Shown here: piece after piece, positions 24,814 to 33,950 of the stretch | Layout: every line of letters starts with the position of its first letter | How positions within the stretch are numbered: the stretch's first letter is position 1 | Source: Candidatus Thiodiazotropha sp. 'RUGA' | GTDB taxonomy: Bacteria > Pseudomonadota > Gammaproteobacteria > Chromatiales > Chromatiaceae | Assembly (NCBI GenBank): GCA_016842065.1 | Contig: JAEPDS010000015.1 | Location: 1-64,000 of the forward strand | Direction of reading: 5' to 3' | Length of the DNA stretch: 64,000 nucleotides | Made by a program: the position numbers and the translations under genes | Notes under the pieces: generated by a model | Told to the model about the DNA's origin: nothing | Databases searched by the model: none | The model's input: only the letters and a program-made list of their open reading frames with translations

Positions 24814-27480
24814 CTACATGGTGTCTTTCGCTACGACATTGGAGAGGTCACTTTCATTCCCTGAGAGGTCGTACGCTGTGATTGCGAAGTAGTAAGTACC
24901 GGTTTCCAGATTTTCAAATACATGGTTACTGATTGTGCAGTCATCCACATCCATTACTGGTGAGAGATTGCTGTTGCTGGTTCCCATGTAGAGTCTGTAG
25001 CCGGAGATTTCACTCAGATCCAGTGAGCTACCATCGGTTCTGGTGGCAGGTGCTACCCAGTTGAGTGAGACACTACCAGTGGTAGGTGTGGTCTGGGAGG
25101 CTTCCACGACCAGGGTCAGTGGGCTCAGGGATGCGCTATCAGTTCCGTCGGATACGCTGATCACGATGTTGTTGTAGCTGCCTTCGTCCGCTTCTGCCGG
25201 TGTGCCGCTCAGGGTGCCGTTGCTGCTGTTGAAGTTGGCCCAGCTTGGCAGGTTGCTGACGCTGAAGGTCAAGCTATCGTTGTCTGCATCGGATGCGGTT
25301 GGTGTGAAGACGTATCCGTCACCGACCACCACACTCTGATCCGGTGTGCCACTGATAACTGGAGCATTGTTCGGTGCTTCCACATCATGGATGGTGACAA
25401 CACTGACGGATGGGTTGTTCAGGGTGTAACCGGTGCTTGGCTCGTTGAGGTGAACTTCGAAGGTCTCCGCACCCTCGTCTGCTGTGTCAGACATGGTGTT
25501 GATGTTGATGGTCTTGCTGGTTTCGCCATCAAGGAAGTTCAGGGCTGTCCAGACATATCCGGTATAGTCCTGGGAATGTCTGGCTTCGACGCCGTAGGTA
25601 CCGTAGTTGACGGTTGCTGCGCCACTACCGTTGTTACGGGTAACGGTCAGGGTTACGCTGCTGCCTTCTTCCACATCGTAGCCGTTGCTGGCGAACTGGA
25701 AGGTGCCGCCTTCTTCAGCTACATCGGCAACTGTGATGGCGAAAGGTGACAGACTTGCCTGCTCAGTGCCGTCAGAGACGCTGATCACGATGTTTGAGTA
25801 GCTGCCGGCTGAGTTGGAGTCAGGGGTGCCGCTCAGTTGGCCGGTGCTTGAGTTGAAGCTGGCCCAGCTTGGCAGATTACTGACACTGAAGCTCAGGGCG
25901 TCGCCATCGGGATCGCTGGCTGTCGGCGTGAAGCTGTAGGCGCTGCCTTCATCCAGACTGGTCGCCGGTGTGCCACTGATGGTCGGTGCACGATTGGTGT
26001 TGGAGACCGTGATGCTGAATGCGCTCAATGAAGCGCTGTCGGAACCGTCAGAGACACTGATGCGAATGTTGCTGGTGGTGCCGGCATCGTCCATACCCGG
26101 TGTGCCGCTGAGGACGCCGGTGGAGGTGTTGAAGCTGGCCCAGGAGGGACGATTCGCGATAGAGAAGCTGAGGCTGTCGCCATCCGCGTCATTGGCGGAA
26201 GGTGCAAACCGGTAGCTGCCACCTTCGGCAACGGAGGTTGCAGGTGAACCACTGATGGTGGGTGCCTGGTTGGTGCCGGTTACGGTGATGCTGAAGGCGC
26301 TCAGTGAAGCAGAGGCAGAGCCGTCTGAGACACTGATCTGGATGTTGCTGGTGGTGCCTTCGTCATCCATGCCGGGTGTGCCGCTCAATACACCGGTGGA
26401 GGTGTTGAAGCTGGCCCAGGATGGGCGGTTGGCGATGGAGAAGCTGAGGCTGTCGCCATCCGCGTCATTGGCGGAAGGTGCAAACCGGTAGCTGCCACCT
26501 TCGGCAACGGAGGTTGCAGGCGAACCACTGATGGTGGGTGCCTGGTTGGTGCCGGTTACGCTAATGCTGAAGGGACTCAGTGACGCAGAAGCAGAGCCGT
26601 CAGAGACACTGATCTGGATGTTGCTGGTGGTGCCTTCGTCATTCATGCCTGGCGCGCCGCTCAATACACCGGTGGAGGTGTTGAAGCTGGCCCAGGAGGG
26701 ACGATTCGCGATGGAGAAGCTGAGGCTGTCGCCATCCGCATCATTGGCGGAAGGTGCAAACCGGTAGCTGCCACCTTCGGCAACGGAGGTTGCAGGCGAA
26801 CCGCTGATGGTGGGCGCCCGGTTGGTATCGGTCACAGTGATGCTGAAAGCACTCAGTGAGGCTGTGTCAGTACCGTCAGAGACGCTGATGCGGATATTAC
26901 TGGTGGTGCCGGCGTCGTCCATGTCCGGAGTGCCGCTGAGCTGACCGGTGGCGCTGTTGAAGCTGGCCCATGCTGGTCTATTGGCAATCGAGAAACTCAG
27001 GCTGTCGTTATCGGCGTCGCTGGCGCTTGGACGGAAGCTGTAGGCCTGGCCTTCGGCTACCTGTGTATTGGGGGTACCACTGATTACAGGTGGTGTGTTT
27101 TCCGGAGTTGGATCTGGATCGGGATTGGGATCTTCACCGGCAACGAAGCAGTCGCTTGGTGCCCGGGCGACGAGCAAATTGGCTGCATCCACGCCGGATA
27201 CCACATCGACTTCACAAGGTACGAACGGAGGAGCAACCTGTCTGATGCGCCAGATGCCTTTCTTGTTAACGGTCGCTGAGCCAACCGGAAGGATTGAATT
27301 TGCTACGAACGCGTTGACTCGTGCACCGGGCTCTCCCAGACCTTTGATTACCAGTTTGTCCTTTGCATCTCTCCAAATCGCTTTGGAGATGGAGAAATCA
27401 GCGGCTTGGGCGAGGTTGATATCTGCAGAAAACAGGGCCGGGAATAAAATCAACGGAAGGAGTTTGCGTGTTGCGTTCAT
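24814..27480 (-). CDS. Large secreted Ig-like repeat protein with Calx-beta and Fn3 domains
   Basis: 888 residues. The N-terminal signal peptide (about 1-27) ends in NLAQAADF. A beta-rich domain (about 28-115) and a Pro/Asp linker (DPNPDPDPTPENTPP) follow. Then come five tandem 92-residue Ig-like (He_PIG/cadherin-like) units at about 128-587, a Calx-beta domain at about 595-690 (NGYDVEEGSSVTLTVTR), one more Ig-like unit, and a C-terminal Fn3-like domain (YRLYMGTSNSNLSP..YYFAITAYD). The many Asp residues in DADGDSLSF suggest calcium binding. It is probably an exported adhesin or matrix protein; no sortase motif or autotransporter barrel is visible, so the export route is unclear. It is monocistronic. 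Confidence 0.85.
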   Translation of the reverse strand: MNATRKLLPLILFPALFSADINLAQAADFSISKAIWRDAKDKLVIKGLGEPGARVNAFVANSILPVGSATVNKKGIWRIRQVAPPFVPCEVDVVSGVDAANLLVARAPSDCFVAGEDPNPDPDPTPENTPPVISGTPNTQVAEGQAYSFRPSASDADNDSLSFSIANRPAWASFNSATGQLSGTPDMDDAGTTSNIRISVSDGTDTASLSAFSITVTDTNRAPTISGSPATSVAEGGSYRFAPSANDADGDSLSFSIANRPSWASFNTSTGVLSGAPGMNDEGTTSNIQISVSDGSASASLSPFSISVTGTNQAPTISGSPATSVAEGGSYRFAPSANDADGDSLSFSIANRPSWASFNTSTGVLSGTPGMDDEGTTSNIQISVSDGSASASLSAFSITVTGTNQAPTISGSPATSVAEGGSYRFAPSANDADGDSLSFSIANRPSWASFNTSTGVLSGTPGMDDAGTTSNIRISVSDGSDSASLSAFSITVSNTNRAPTISGTPATSLDEGSAYSFTPTASDPDGDALSFSVSNLPSWASFNSSTGQLSGTPDSNSAGSYSNIVISVSDGTEQASLSPFAITVADVAEEGGTFQFASNGYDVEEGSSVTLTVTRNNGSGAATVNYGTYGVEARHSQDYTGYVWTALNFLDGETSKTININTMSDTADEGAETFEVHLNEPSTGYTLNNPSVSVVTIHDVEAPNNAPVISGTPDQSVVVGDGYVFTPTASDADNDSLTFSVSNLPSWANFNSSNGTLSGTPAEADEGSYNNIVISVSDGTDSASLSPLTLVVEASQTTPTTGSVSLNWVAPATRTDGSSLDLSEISGYRLYMGTSNSNLSPVMDVDDCTISNHVFENLETGTYYFAITAYDLSGNESDLSNVVAKDTM
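25720..27099 (-). repeat. Five tandem 276-bp repeats inside the Ig-repeat gene
   Basis: The units start at 27099, 26823, 26547, 26271 and 25995 (minus strand), each exactly 276 bp (92 codons). Units 2 to 4 are nearly identical in DNA, including silent positions; units 1 and 5 have diverged. Each begins with N-x-x-P-x-ISG and contains WASFN-STG-LSG-P. Confidence 0.85.
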
Positions 27481-27856
27481 GACCTTTGTGACCTCGAAAA
27501 AAGATTTTCCCTAAAAAGTTGTTGCTCACTATGGCGGTCAATCGGACTTTTTATGCAGACACGAGGTCACAGTTTTAGTGGACGGAATTCACACTATTTG
27601 CGCTTCCTCGCGGCAGTGTGAATTGGCTCGAAAATAGAGTAGAAGGAGTTCACAATTTATCTCTCAAGTTGTTCAGACTTGAGGGGGGTGAATCCGGCTT
27701 CTTATCGGCGCACAGATCAATTGTTGACTGCTAAGCTATGTTTTAAAAAGCCCCTTGTTTTAAACAATTAAGCGTCGTTGGTTTAGATTCGGCACGAACA
27801 AACAGGCGGCCATGTTCCAGCGCAGGAAAAAAAGTGAAGCTTCGTGTGAGGATGAT
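27481..27856. promoter_or_regulatory. Divergent regulatory region with two inverted repeats
   Basis: This region separates the leftward Ig-repeat gene and the rightward yceI-like gene. It has a perfect 10-bp inverted repeat AATTCACACT (27586-27595) / AGTGTGAATT (27615-27624), and a smaller one CTCAAGT/ACTTGAG (27663-27683). Either could be an operator or an mRNA hairpin. No assignment to a known regulator is possible. Confidence 0.45.
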
Positions 27857-28468
27857 ATGAAAAGAAATTCCAGACTGTTTATCTCGGTATTGTCCATTTT
27901 GTTTTTCTACGCCCAGCAGAGCGCCGCCTCGTCCTATGTCATCGATACAGAGGGTGGGCACGCCTTTATCCAGTTCAGAATCAGCCATCTGGGCTACAGT
28001 GTGTTGGCCGGACGTTTCAATAAGTTCTCGGGGGACTTTGTCTACGATACGGGTGATCCCTCGGCGGCTTCCGTCAACGTGCTGGTGGAGACGGCGAGTA
28101 TCGATTCGAACCATGCCGAGCGGGACAAACATCTGCGGGATGAGGATTTTCTCGCGGTGAAGCAGTTCCCCCAGGCCCGCTTTGTCAGCACTTCCTATCT
28201 TGAACGTGAGGATGGCAGCGGGCTGTTAAAGGGAAACCTGACCCTCAGGGGGGTCACCCGGCCGATCGAGATCGAAGTGGAGCATGTGGGGGCAGGTAGC
28301 GATCCCTGGGGCGGCTATCGGCGTGGTTTCACCGGCAAGACCCGATTGGTGCTGGCGGATTTCGGCATTACCAAGTATCTCGGTGACGCAGCCAAAGAGA
28401 TGGAGCTGATCCTGGGAATCGAAGGGATTCGCAACAAGTCGCAAGGCGGGTCGAGAAAGCCGCGCTAA
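27857..28468 (+). CDS. YceI family periplasmic protein
   Basis: 203 residues from ATG 27857; a longer in-frame version would put a charged stretch before the signal peptide. The signal peptide (about 1-25) ends in QQSAAS. The lipocalin-like YceI domain shows the usual YVIDTEGGHAFIQFRISHLGYS opening, GRFNKFSGDFVYD, AERDKHLRDEDFL and RGVTRPIEIEVE. YceI proteins bind long isoprenoid molecules such as polyprenyl quinones; in many bacteria the exact role is unknown. It is monocistronic and followed by a dispersed-repeat copy. Confidence 0.9.
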   Translation: MKRNSRLFISVLSILFFYAQQSAASSYVIDTEGGHAFIQFRISHLGYSVLAGRFNKFSGDFVYDTGDPSAASVNVLVETASIDSNHAERDKHLRDEDFLAVKQFPQARFVSTSYLEREDGSGLLKGNLTLRGVTRPIEIEVEHVGAGSDPWGGYRRGFTGKTRLVLADFGITKYLGDAAKEMELILGIEGIRNKSQGGSRKPR

Positions 28469-28486
28469 TACCCCTCTCGTTGTGAC

Positions 28487-28515
28487 GCAGTATGATTGGT
28501 GTTGACAGGCCCTAG
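28487..28515 (+). repeat. Dispersed repeat copy (GATTGGTGTTGACAGGCCC)
   Basis: Reads GCAGTATGATTGGTGTTGAC, then AGGCCCTAG. It lies between the convergent yceI and HIRAN gene ends, the last bases overlapping the HIRAN stop region. Same family as at 4600, 7875 and 21613. Confidence 0.55.
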
Positions 28516-28937
28516 GAGACCCATTCAGAGGTGCGCTCGCCGACCCAGGTGACCTGAAAGCGGATCCGGCGCCAGGGGTTGTCATCATCCAGCAGGCGTA
28601 TGATGGTGGCTTCCAGGCGTTCACCCTGGTCGAGCAGACGGGCCAGGGTACGGTTTTCCCGCTTTGGGATATAGCCCAGGTGCTCGTTTTTGAACCATAC
28701 GGCGATGGCGAAACGGTCGTGGGGGTTGCTTGTTTCGCGTCTCAGGTGGAGCGTCTCTCCGACTTGGAGAAACGGCCAGATGGCCGGTCCGCGATGGTAT
28801 TGGAAGCCAGCCAGCGGGGACTCCTGCAGGATAACTTTTTTCCGGCTCGGGATGGTTGTTGTTCTGCTGTGAATTTTTCTCGCCAGATGTCGGGCGGGAA
28901 AGCGGAATAGGGCAGCAAGCATTTGGCTCTGTTTCAT
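28512..28937 (-). CDS. HIRAN-domain protein
   Basis: 141 residues. After a basic N-terminus (about 1-35) the HIRAN domain runs from about 36 to 130: SPLAGFQYHRG, GETLHLRRETSNPHDRFAIAVWF and LGYIPKRENRTLARLLDQG are the typical blocks (RE-NPxDxxAV, GYxP). HIRAN domains in eukaryotic HLTF bind 3' single-stranded DNA ends. Stand-alone bacterial forms are common but poorly studied. It is divergent from the next gene with about 90 bp between starts. Confidence 0.8.
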   Translation of the reverse strand: MKQSQMLAALFRFPARHLARKIHSRTTTIPSRKKVILQESPLAGFQYHRGPAIWPFLQVGETLHLRRETSNPHDRFAIAVWFKNEHLGYIPKRENRTLARLLDQGERLEATIIRLLDDDNPWRRIRFQVTWVGERTSEWVS

Positions 28938-29029
28938 GGTTCGTGCTCCAGGTCGGTGGAGGCTATGAGACTAACATTCGAACAGGCTCATTCTGTGAGT
29001 CCACCAAAAAATTATCTGTTGGAGAGCGC

Positions 29030-29431
29030 ATGTTGGAGTATGTTTTTTTCGATCAACGTCCGTGGCAGGAGTTTGTCGATTATCTGAAACAGCTGGGGCT
29101 GGTGATTGAGACAGCCCGGGATGATGAGGAGTGGCTGGTCTATGTTCCGGAGGAGCTGGACGATGAGACGGATGAGAAGATCGAAGCGCGTTACGAAACC
29201 CTGCTGGAGATGAATGAGCAGTTGGTTGCCGAGCAGCAGGGAGTCGCCCATGTGGATAAGGCTGGGATCAATGTAAGCCTGATGGACGGCCGGGTTGTGC
29301 AGGCGGAGGTGGATCCACAGTTGATCAATCGCCTGTTGCAGGTGGTTTCGGCGGAAGAACTGGGTGAGTTTGTCAGTGCCATTGCCCTGGCGGTTGAGCA
29401 GGGGGATGAGCGGTCACTCTGTCAGCGTTGA
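29030..29431 (+). CDS. Conserved hypothetical acidic protein
   Basis: 133 residues from ATG 29030, chosen because GGAGAG lies about 5 bases upstream; the longer frame upstream runs over the HIRAN promoter region. The protein is acidic (DDEEWLVYVPEELDDETDEKIEAR) with an alternating beta/helix pattern, and no signal peptide or membrane segment. No family is recognised, although small proteins of this kind are seen in several gammaproteobacteria. Its end overlaps the convergent small membrane protein gene by 10 bp. Confidence 0.6.
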   Translation: MLEYVFFDQRPWQEFVDYLKQLGLVIETARDDEEWLVYVPEELDDETDEKIEARYETLLEMNEQLVAEQQGVAHVDKAGINVSLMDGRVVQAEVDPQLINRLLQVVSAEELGEFVSAIALAVEQGDERSLCQR

Positions 29432-29655
29432 CTCTTTTCCGTGGATGCTTCAAGTGCCTCATCGGTACGTTGCTTACCCGCTTTGAGGGCCTTTTCTGTG
29501 GCAATCCTTGCCGCTTTTCTCTGCTCTACCAGCTCGATGTACTCTTTTGGTGTCTGATTGATGCTGGTCTGGGGCGGATTGTCGCTGCTCTTCATGACAT
29601 AGATGATGCCAAGGACCAAGACAATGAATACCGCAAAAAATGCTCTGCTGGACAT
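29422..29655 (-). CDS. Small single-pass membrane protein
   Basis: 77 residues: an N-terminal hydrophobic helix (about 4-22, FFAVFIVLVLGIIYVM) followed by a charged, mostly helical tail rich in Lys, Ala and Glu. It is probably anchored in the inner membrane with a periplasmic or cytoplasmic tail. No family is recognised. It starts with ATG preceded by a weak purine stretch. Confidence 0.5.
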   Translation of the reverse strand: MSSRAFFAVFIVLVLGIIYVMKSSDNPPQTSINQTPKEYIELVEQRKAARIATEKALKAGKQRTDEALEASTEKSQR

Positions 29656-29797
29656 AATTCCTTATCTCCCGGCGGCCAGGGCCGATTGGATTTGCGATAC
29701 CAGGCCCCAGGTGGATCGTCGCTCAGCGTACTTCAGGTTGAATGCAGTAGGCGCGTTGCAACCTTATATCAGGCATTATAACAGGCCCGGGGCCGGG

Positions 29798-30457
29798 TCA
29801 TCGGCTGTGCAGTTGGAGAATCGGCCAGTTGCGCTGTTTCGCCACTTCCGCCAGGGTCTGGTCCGGATCGACCGCGACCGGATGCTCTACCTGTTCCAGT
29901 AGCGGCAGATCATTATGGGAGTCACTGTAGAACCAGCTGCCCTGCATGGTCTGTTCAAACTCATCCAACCAGTCGTTCAACCGGCTGACCTTACCTTCGC
30001 GGAAGCTGGGGGTGCCGGCAACCTCTCCGGTGTAGTGACCGTCGATCTGCTCCGGCTCCGTTGCGATCAGGTGATCGATGCCGAAGCGCTGGGCGATGGG
30101 GGAGGTGACAAAGGCATTGGTGGCGGTGATGATCAGCAGTAGGTCCCCGGCCTGGCGGTGTTTTTCAACCAGTTGCTGTGCCTCCTCACTGATGATCGGG
30201 ATGATCTTCTCTTCAATGAAGAGCGCGCGCCATTGGTTGAGTTTCTCCGGAGGGTTCGTTCGCAGCGGCTTGAGTGAAAAGCGCATGAACTCATGGATGT
30301 CCAGTCTGCCGGCTTTGTAGTCCTCATAGAAGCGTTCGTTTTCACGCTCATACTGCGCTCCGTCCACAATGCCCTGTTCCACCAGGAAACGGCCCCATAG
30401 GTAGTCGGAGTCACCGGCCAACAGGGTGTTGTCCAGGTCGAAGATTGCCAATGCCAT
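29798..30457 (-). CDS. HAD-IB family phosphatase, SerB-like
   Basis: 219 residues. HAD motif I is FDLDNTLLAGDSD with the nucleophile Asp7 and Asp9. A Thr in LLIITATN serves as motif II, and YSDSHNDLPLL provides motif IV. The helical cap (about 20-90) is of the subfamily IB type shared by SerB and related phosphatases. Members act on phosphoserine, phosphatidylglycerophosphate or other small phosphates; the substrate here is unknown. It is divergent from rppH, as often found in gammaproteobacteria. Confidence 0.85.
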   Translation of the reverse strand: MALAIFDLDNTLLAGDSDYLWGRFLVEQGIVDGAQYERENERFYEDYKAGRLDIHEFMRFSLKPLRTNPPEKLNQWRALFIEEKIIPIISEEAQQLVEKHRQAGDLLLIITATNAFVTSPIAQRFGIDHLIATEPEQIDGHYTGEVAGTPSFREGKVSRLNDWLDEFEQTMQGSWFYSDSHNDLPLLEQVEHPVAVDPDQTLAEVAKQRNWPILQLHSR

Positions 30458-30762
30458 GATTTTGTCCTGCTTGTTTACTCTATGAGTTATCGATGGTTTG
30501 TCCGGCTATCTTACCTGGTTAAACGGTAAATGTTGTTAACGGATTCTTGCCTGTATTGTCGCCTGCTTAATTAAACATCATCCAGAAGTTTACCTGTGCA
30601 CTCCGGGTGTTGTGAGATGAGATGTTTACTGGCAATCGACGATGAAAATTATATGATTCGTGTACAATTTTGGAATTTCCATGATTTGCAAAGGCTTAAG
30701 TTTGCTGCCTTGCTGCACTACATGGATTATGGAAGAATCATAACCTAAGAATTTGACTAATT
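30458..30762. promoter_or_regulatory. Divergent promoter region of HAD gene and rppH
   Basis: 305 bp of AT-rich DNA without a gene. It must carry both promoters; no specific operator stands out. Confidence 0.4.
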
Positions 30763-31299
30763 TTGGCGGATCAATTGATTGACTCAGACGGCTTTAGACC
30801 GAATGTCGGTATCATCCTGTGTAATGACGATCGTCTCCTGTTTTGGGGGCGCCGTACCGGACAGGATGCCTGGCAGTTCCCCCAGGGCGGTATAAAGCGG
30901 GACGAAACCCCTGAAGAGGCGATGTACCGGGAGTTGAATGAGGAGGTGGGCCTGAATGCCGACCAGGTCTCGATCATCGGCTCCACGCGCAGCTGGCTGC
31001 GATACCGACTGCCGGAGCGCTATATCCGCCGTCACAGCGAACCGCTCTGTATCGGTCAGAAGCAGATCTGGTATCTGCTGAAGACCAACTGTGGCGAAGA
31101 TGCCTTCTGCCTGGACCACACCGAAACCCCGGAGTTCGAGGAGTGGCGCTGGGTAAAGTATTGGCATCCTGTTCGCGAAGTGATCTATTTCAAACGCAAT
31201 GTGTATACCAAGGCTCTGGAAGAGCTGGCGCCACTGCTCTATCCCGAGGGGGTTCCCGGGCGCTCCCTGACAAGCTATCTTCGGCAGAATCGTCGTTGA
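30763..31299 (+). CDS. rppH: RNA pyrophosphohydrolase RppH
   Basis: 178 residues from TTG 30763. A second TTG at 30775 would give the N-terminus [12 protein letters not shown], which matches E. coli RppH (MIDDDGYRPNVG) and may be the real start. The Nudix box is complete ([23 protein letters not shown]). The enzyme removes pyrophosphate from 5'-triphosphorylated mRNA and so starts RNase E-dependent decay. The rppH-ptsP order is that of E. coli and other gammaproteobacteria. The start is TTG in either case, which would lower translation. Confidence 0.93.
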   Translation: MADQLIDSDGFRPNVGIILCNDDRLLFWGRRTGQDAWQFPQGGIKRDETPEEAMYRELNEEVGLNADQVSIIGSTRSWLRYRLPERYIRRHSEPLCIGQKQIWYLLKTNCGEDAFCLDHTETPEFEEWRWVKYWHPVREVIYFKRNVYTKALEELAPLLYPEGVPGRSLTSYLRQNRR

Positions 31300-31484
31300 G
31301 GCTAAGCCATCTCTCCGTCGGACTGACTGAAAAAATTGCAAATGGACGTGAATCACCGCTAAGTTCCGCGAAAACCTTTGATGTTGCGGTCTTAGTTTGA
31401 GTGGATTCGAGTTGATTGGCGATTGTTTGCGACTAACCAAAGATAGGCATTCTCCAGCTTTGCCGGGGGATTGTTACCAGGACC

Positions 31485-33746
31485 ATGCTTGAGACCCTTC
31501 ACCGCATCGTAAAAGAGGTTAATGCCGCTTCCGACCTGGAACAGGCCCTGGCGATCATTGTCCAGGATGTGAAGCAGGCCATACAGGCGGATGTCTGTTC
31601 TGTCTATCTCACCGATTTCGAGCGGCGGGATCATGTGTTGAAGGCGACGGACGGATTGCATCCTGAAGCCGTCGACAAGGTCAGGTTGCCCTACCATCGG
31701 GGGCTCATCGGCCTGGTTTGCGAAAGGGCGGAACCGGTCAATCTGGCGGATGCACCGAATCACAAGCGCTACCTGTTTGCCCATGAGACCGGCGAAACCT
31801 CCTACAAAGGGTTTTTAGGCGTACCGATCATTCAGAACCGTAAGGTGCTGGGGGTGCTGGTGGCGCGTCAGATCGATCAGCGCAGCTTCGAGGATAACGA
31901 GGTTACCTTTCTGTTCACCCTGGCGGCACAGCTTGCGGGTGCGATTACCCACGCCCAGGCCTATGGCAACCTGGATACCGAGAGCGATCTGGCGCCGCCG
32001 AAGCGGTTTCTTCAGGGCCAGCCCGGATCTCCTGGCGTCGCCCTGGGTACTGCGGTTGTAGTCTATCCACCCGCGGATCTGGAAGCGGTGCCCGACCGGC
32101 CGGCGAAGGACCGGGATGAGGAGGAGGATGCGTTCAGAACGGCGGTAGCGGCGGTGGTGCAGGATCTGATGGCGATTGAAGACCGCTTTGAGGACAGCCT
32201 GCCTGCAGAGGACCGGGCGCTGTTCGATGCCTGGCTGATGATGCTGGGCAGTGATTCCCTGATCGGCAATACCGTGCGTCGCATTCAAAAGGGGAGTTGG
32301 GCGCCAGGCGCGTTGCGCGAGACCTTTCAGGAGCATGCCCGGGTATTCGAGAACATGGAGGATGTCTACCTTCGGGAGCGGGCCTCCGATGTGCTCGATC
32401 TGGGGCGACGTATCCTGATGCATCTGCAGCAGAAGGTCTCCACCCTGGATGAGTATCCGGAGAACACCATTCTGGTCGGCGAGGAGGTCAGTGCCATGCA
32501 GCTTGCCGAGGTGCCGCGAGAGCGCCTGGCCGGTGTGGTATCGGCCAGTGGCGCCAGCTTCTCCCATGTGGCGATACTGGCCAGAGCCCTGGAAGTGCCG
32601 GCAGTGATGGGAATGAGTAATCTGCCGGTAAGCCGCATGGAGGGTCATTTCCTGATTCTCGAGGGCTATCTGGGGCGGATCTACGTCTCGCCTGCGCCGT
32701 CGGTCATCCAAGAGTATCGACGACTTGCCAGTGAGGATCGGGCGCTCTATCAGGAGTTGCAGGCGGACAAGGATCTGCCTTGCGAAACCACCGATGGTAC
32801 CCGCATACCCCTCTACCTGAATACCGGCCTGCTCTCAGAGCTGAGCAATCAGGGCGTGGCCGATTCGGAAGGTGTGGGGCTCTATCGCACCGAACTGCCG
32901 TTCATGGTCAGAGACAGCTTTCCCGGAGAGTCGGTACAGGTTGCCAACTATCGAAAGGTGCTGAAGATGTTTCACCCGCGCCCGGTGATCATCCGTACCC
33001 TGGATATCGGTGGAGACAAACCGCTGCCCTATTTTCCCGTCGAGGAGTCGAACCCGTTTCTGGGCTGGCGGGGGATTCGAATCTCTCTCGACCATCCGGA
33101 GATCTTCATCACTCAGGTGCGCGCCATTCTGCGTGCCGCTATCGATCTGAACAACTTGCGCCTGCTGTTGCCGATGATCAGCCATGTGCAGGAGGTCGAT
33201 GATGCTATGCTGCTGATCCAGCGGGCGCATGACGAGCTGTTGGAAGAGGGCTATCAGGTGGAGATGCCCCAGGTCGGTGTGATGATTGAGGTGCCGGCTG
33301 CGGTTTATCAGGTCGAAGCCCTGGCCCAGCGGATCGATTTTCTCTCCGTGGGTACCAACGATCTGACCCAGTACCTGCTCGCCGTCGATCGAAACAATGC
33401 CCATGTGGCGGAGATCTATAACGATCTGCATCCGGCCGTGTTGCGGGCCCTGATCCAGATCGTCAATGGGGCCGCTCAGTATGGCAAAGAGGTGAGTGTC
33501 TGTGGTGAGCTGGCGGGAAATCCGGCCGCTGCGGTGCTGCTGCTGGGTATGGGAGTCAACAGTCTGAGTATGAACGGTGGCAGCCTGCTGCGGGTGAAGT
33601 GGGTGCTTCGCTCATTTTCCCACATTCGTGCAAAGCAGTTGCTGCAGACAGCCCTGCGGTGTGAACAGGCGGGAGAGATTACCAATCTGTTGTCGAATGC
33701 CCTGGAGGAGATGGGGCTGGGTGGACTGATGCGTGCCGGCCGTTAG
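31485..33746 (+). CDS. ptsP: Phosphoenolpyruvate-protein phosphotransferase PtsP (EI-Ntr)
   Basis: 753 residues. An N-terminal GAF domain (about 15-160, VCSVYLTDFERRDHVL) is followed by enzyme I: the phosphohistidine site GASFSHVAILARAL with His361, and the PEP-binding barrel with GLYRTELPFM, RTLDIGGDKPLPYF and SVGTNDLTQYLLAVDRNN. It starts the nitrogen phosphotransferase relay (PtsP-PtsO-PtsN), passing phosphate from PEP to NPr. The length is close to that of E. coli PtsP. The rppH-ptsP pair is syntenic with E. coli. Confidence 0.95.
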   Translation: MLETLHRIVKEVNAASDLEQALAIIVQDVKQAIQADVCSVYLTDFERRDHVLKATDGLHPEAVDKVRLPYHRGLIGLVCERAEPVNLADAPNHKRYLFAHETGETSYKGFLGVPIIQNRKVLGVLVARQIDQRSFEDNEVTFLFTLAAQLAGAITHAQAYGNLDTESDLAPPKRFLQGQPGSPGVALGTAVVVYPPADLEAVPDRPAKDRDEEEDAFRTAVAAVVQDLMAIEDRFEDSLPAEDRALFDAWLMMLGSDSLIGNTVRRIQKGSWAPGALRETFQEHARVFENMEDVYLRERASDVLDLGRRILMHLQQKVSTLDEYPENTILVGEEVSAMQLAEVPRERLAGVVSASGASFSHVAILARALEVPAVMGMSNLPVSRMEGHFLILEGYLGRIYVSPAPSVIQEYRRLASEDRALYQELQADKDLPCETTDGTRIPLYLNTGLLSELSNQGVADSEGVGLYRTELPFMVRDSFPGESVQVANYRKVLKMFHPRPVIIRTLDIGGDKPLPYFPVEESNPFLGWRGIRISLDHPEIFITQVRAILRAAIDLNNLRLLLPMISHVQEVDDAMLLIQRAHDELLEEGYQVEMPQVGVMIEVPAAVYQVEALAQRIDFLSVGTNDLTQYLLAVDRNNAHVAEIYNDLHPAVLRALIQIVNGAAQYGKEVSVCGELAGNPAAAVLLLGMGVNSLSMNGGSLLRVKWVLRSFSHIRAKQLLQTALRCEQAGEITNLLSNALEEMGLGGLMRAGR

Positions 33747-33950
33747 GGATTGTCATGCCGATAGGTCTCTAGCTGGTCGTTAAACCGGCTGAAGATTTTT
33801 AAGAATGCTGTCCGCTAATGAACGCGAATAAACGCAAATATTCGGAGCAAGAAAAATATATAAATCTAAGTATGAGACACTACACTAGTCTGGTGTCTCG
33901 CTGCAGCCAGCCCCGCTGCGGTTGAAAACAAACGAATTGGTCGCCTGGTC

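Noticed and set aside
25720-27099. Regularly spaced repeats that could suggest a CRISPR array
   Set aside because: The unit is 276 bp, in frame, and encodes Ig-like domains; there are no short repeat-spacer units and no cas genes.
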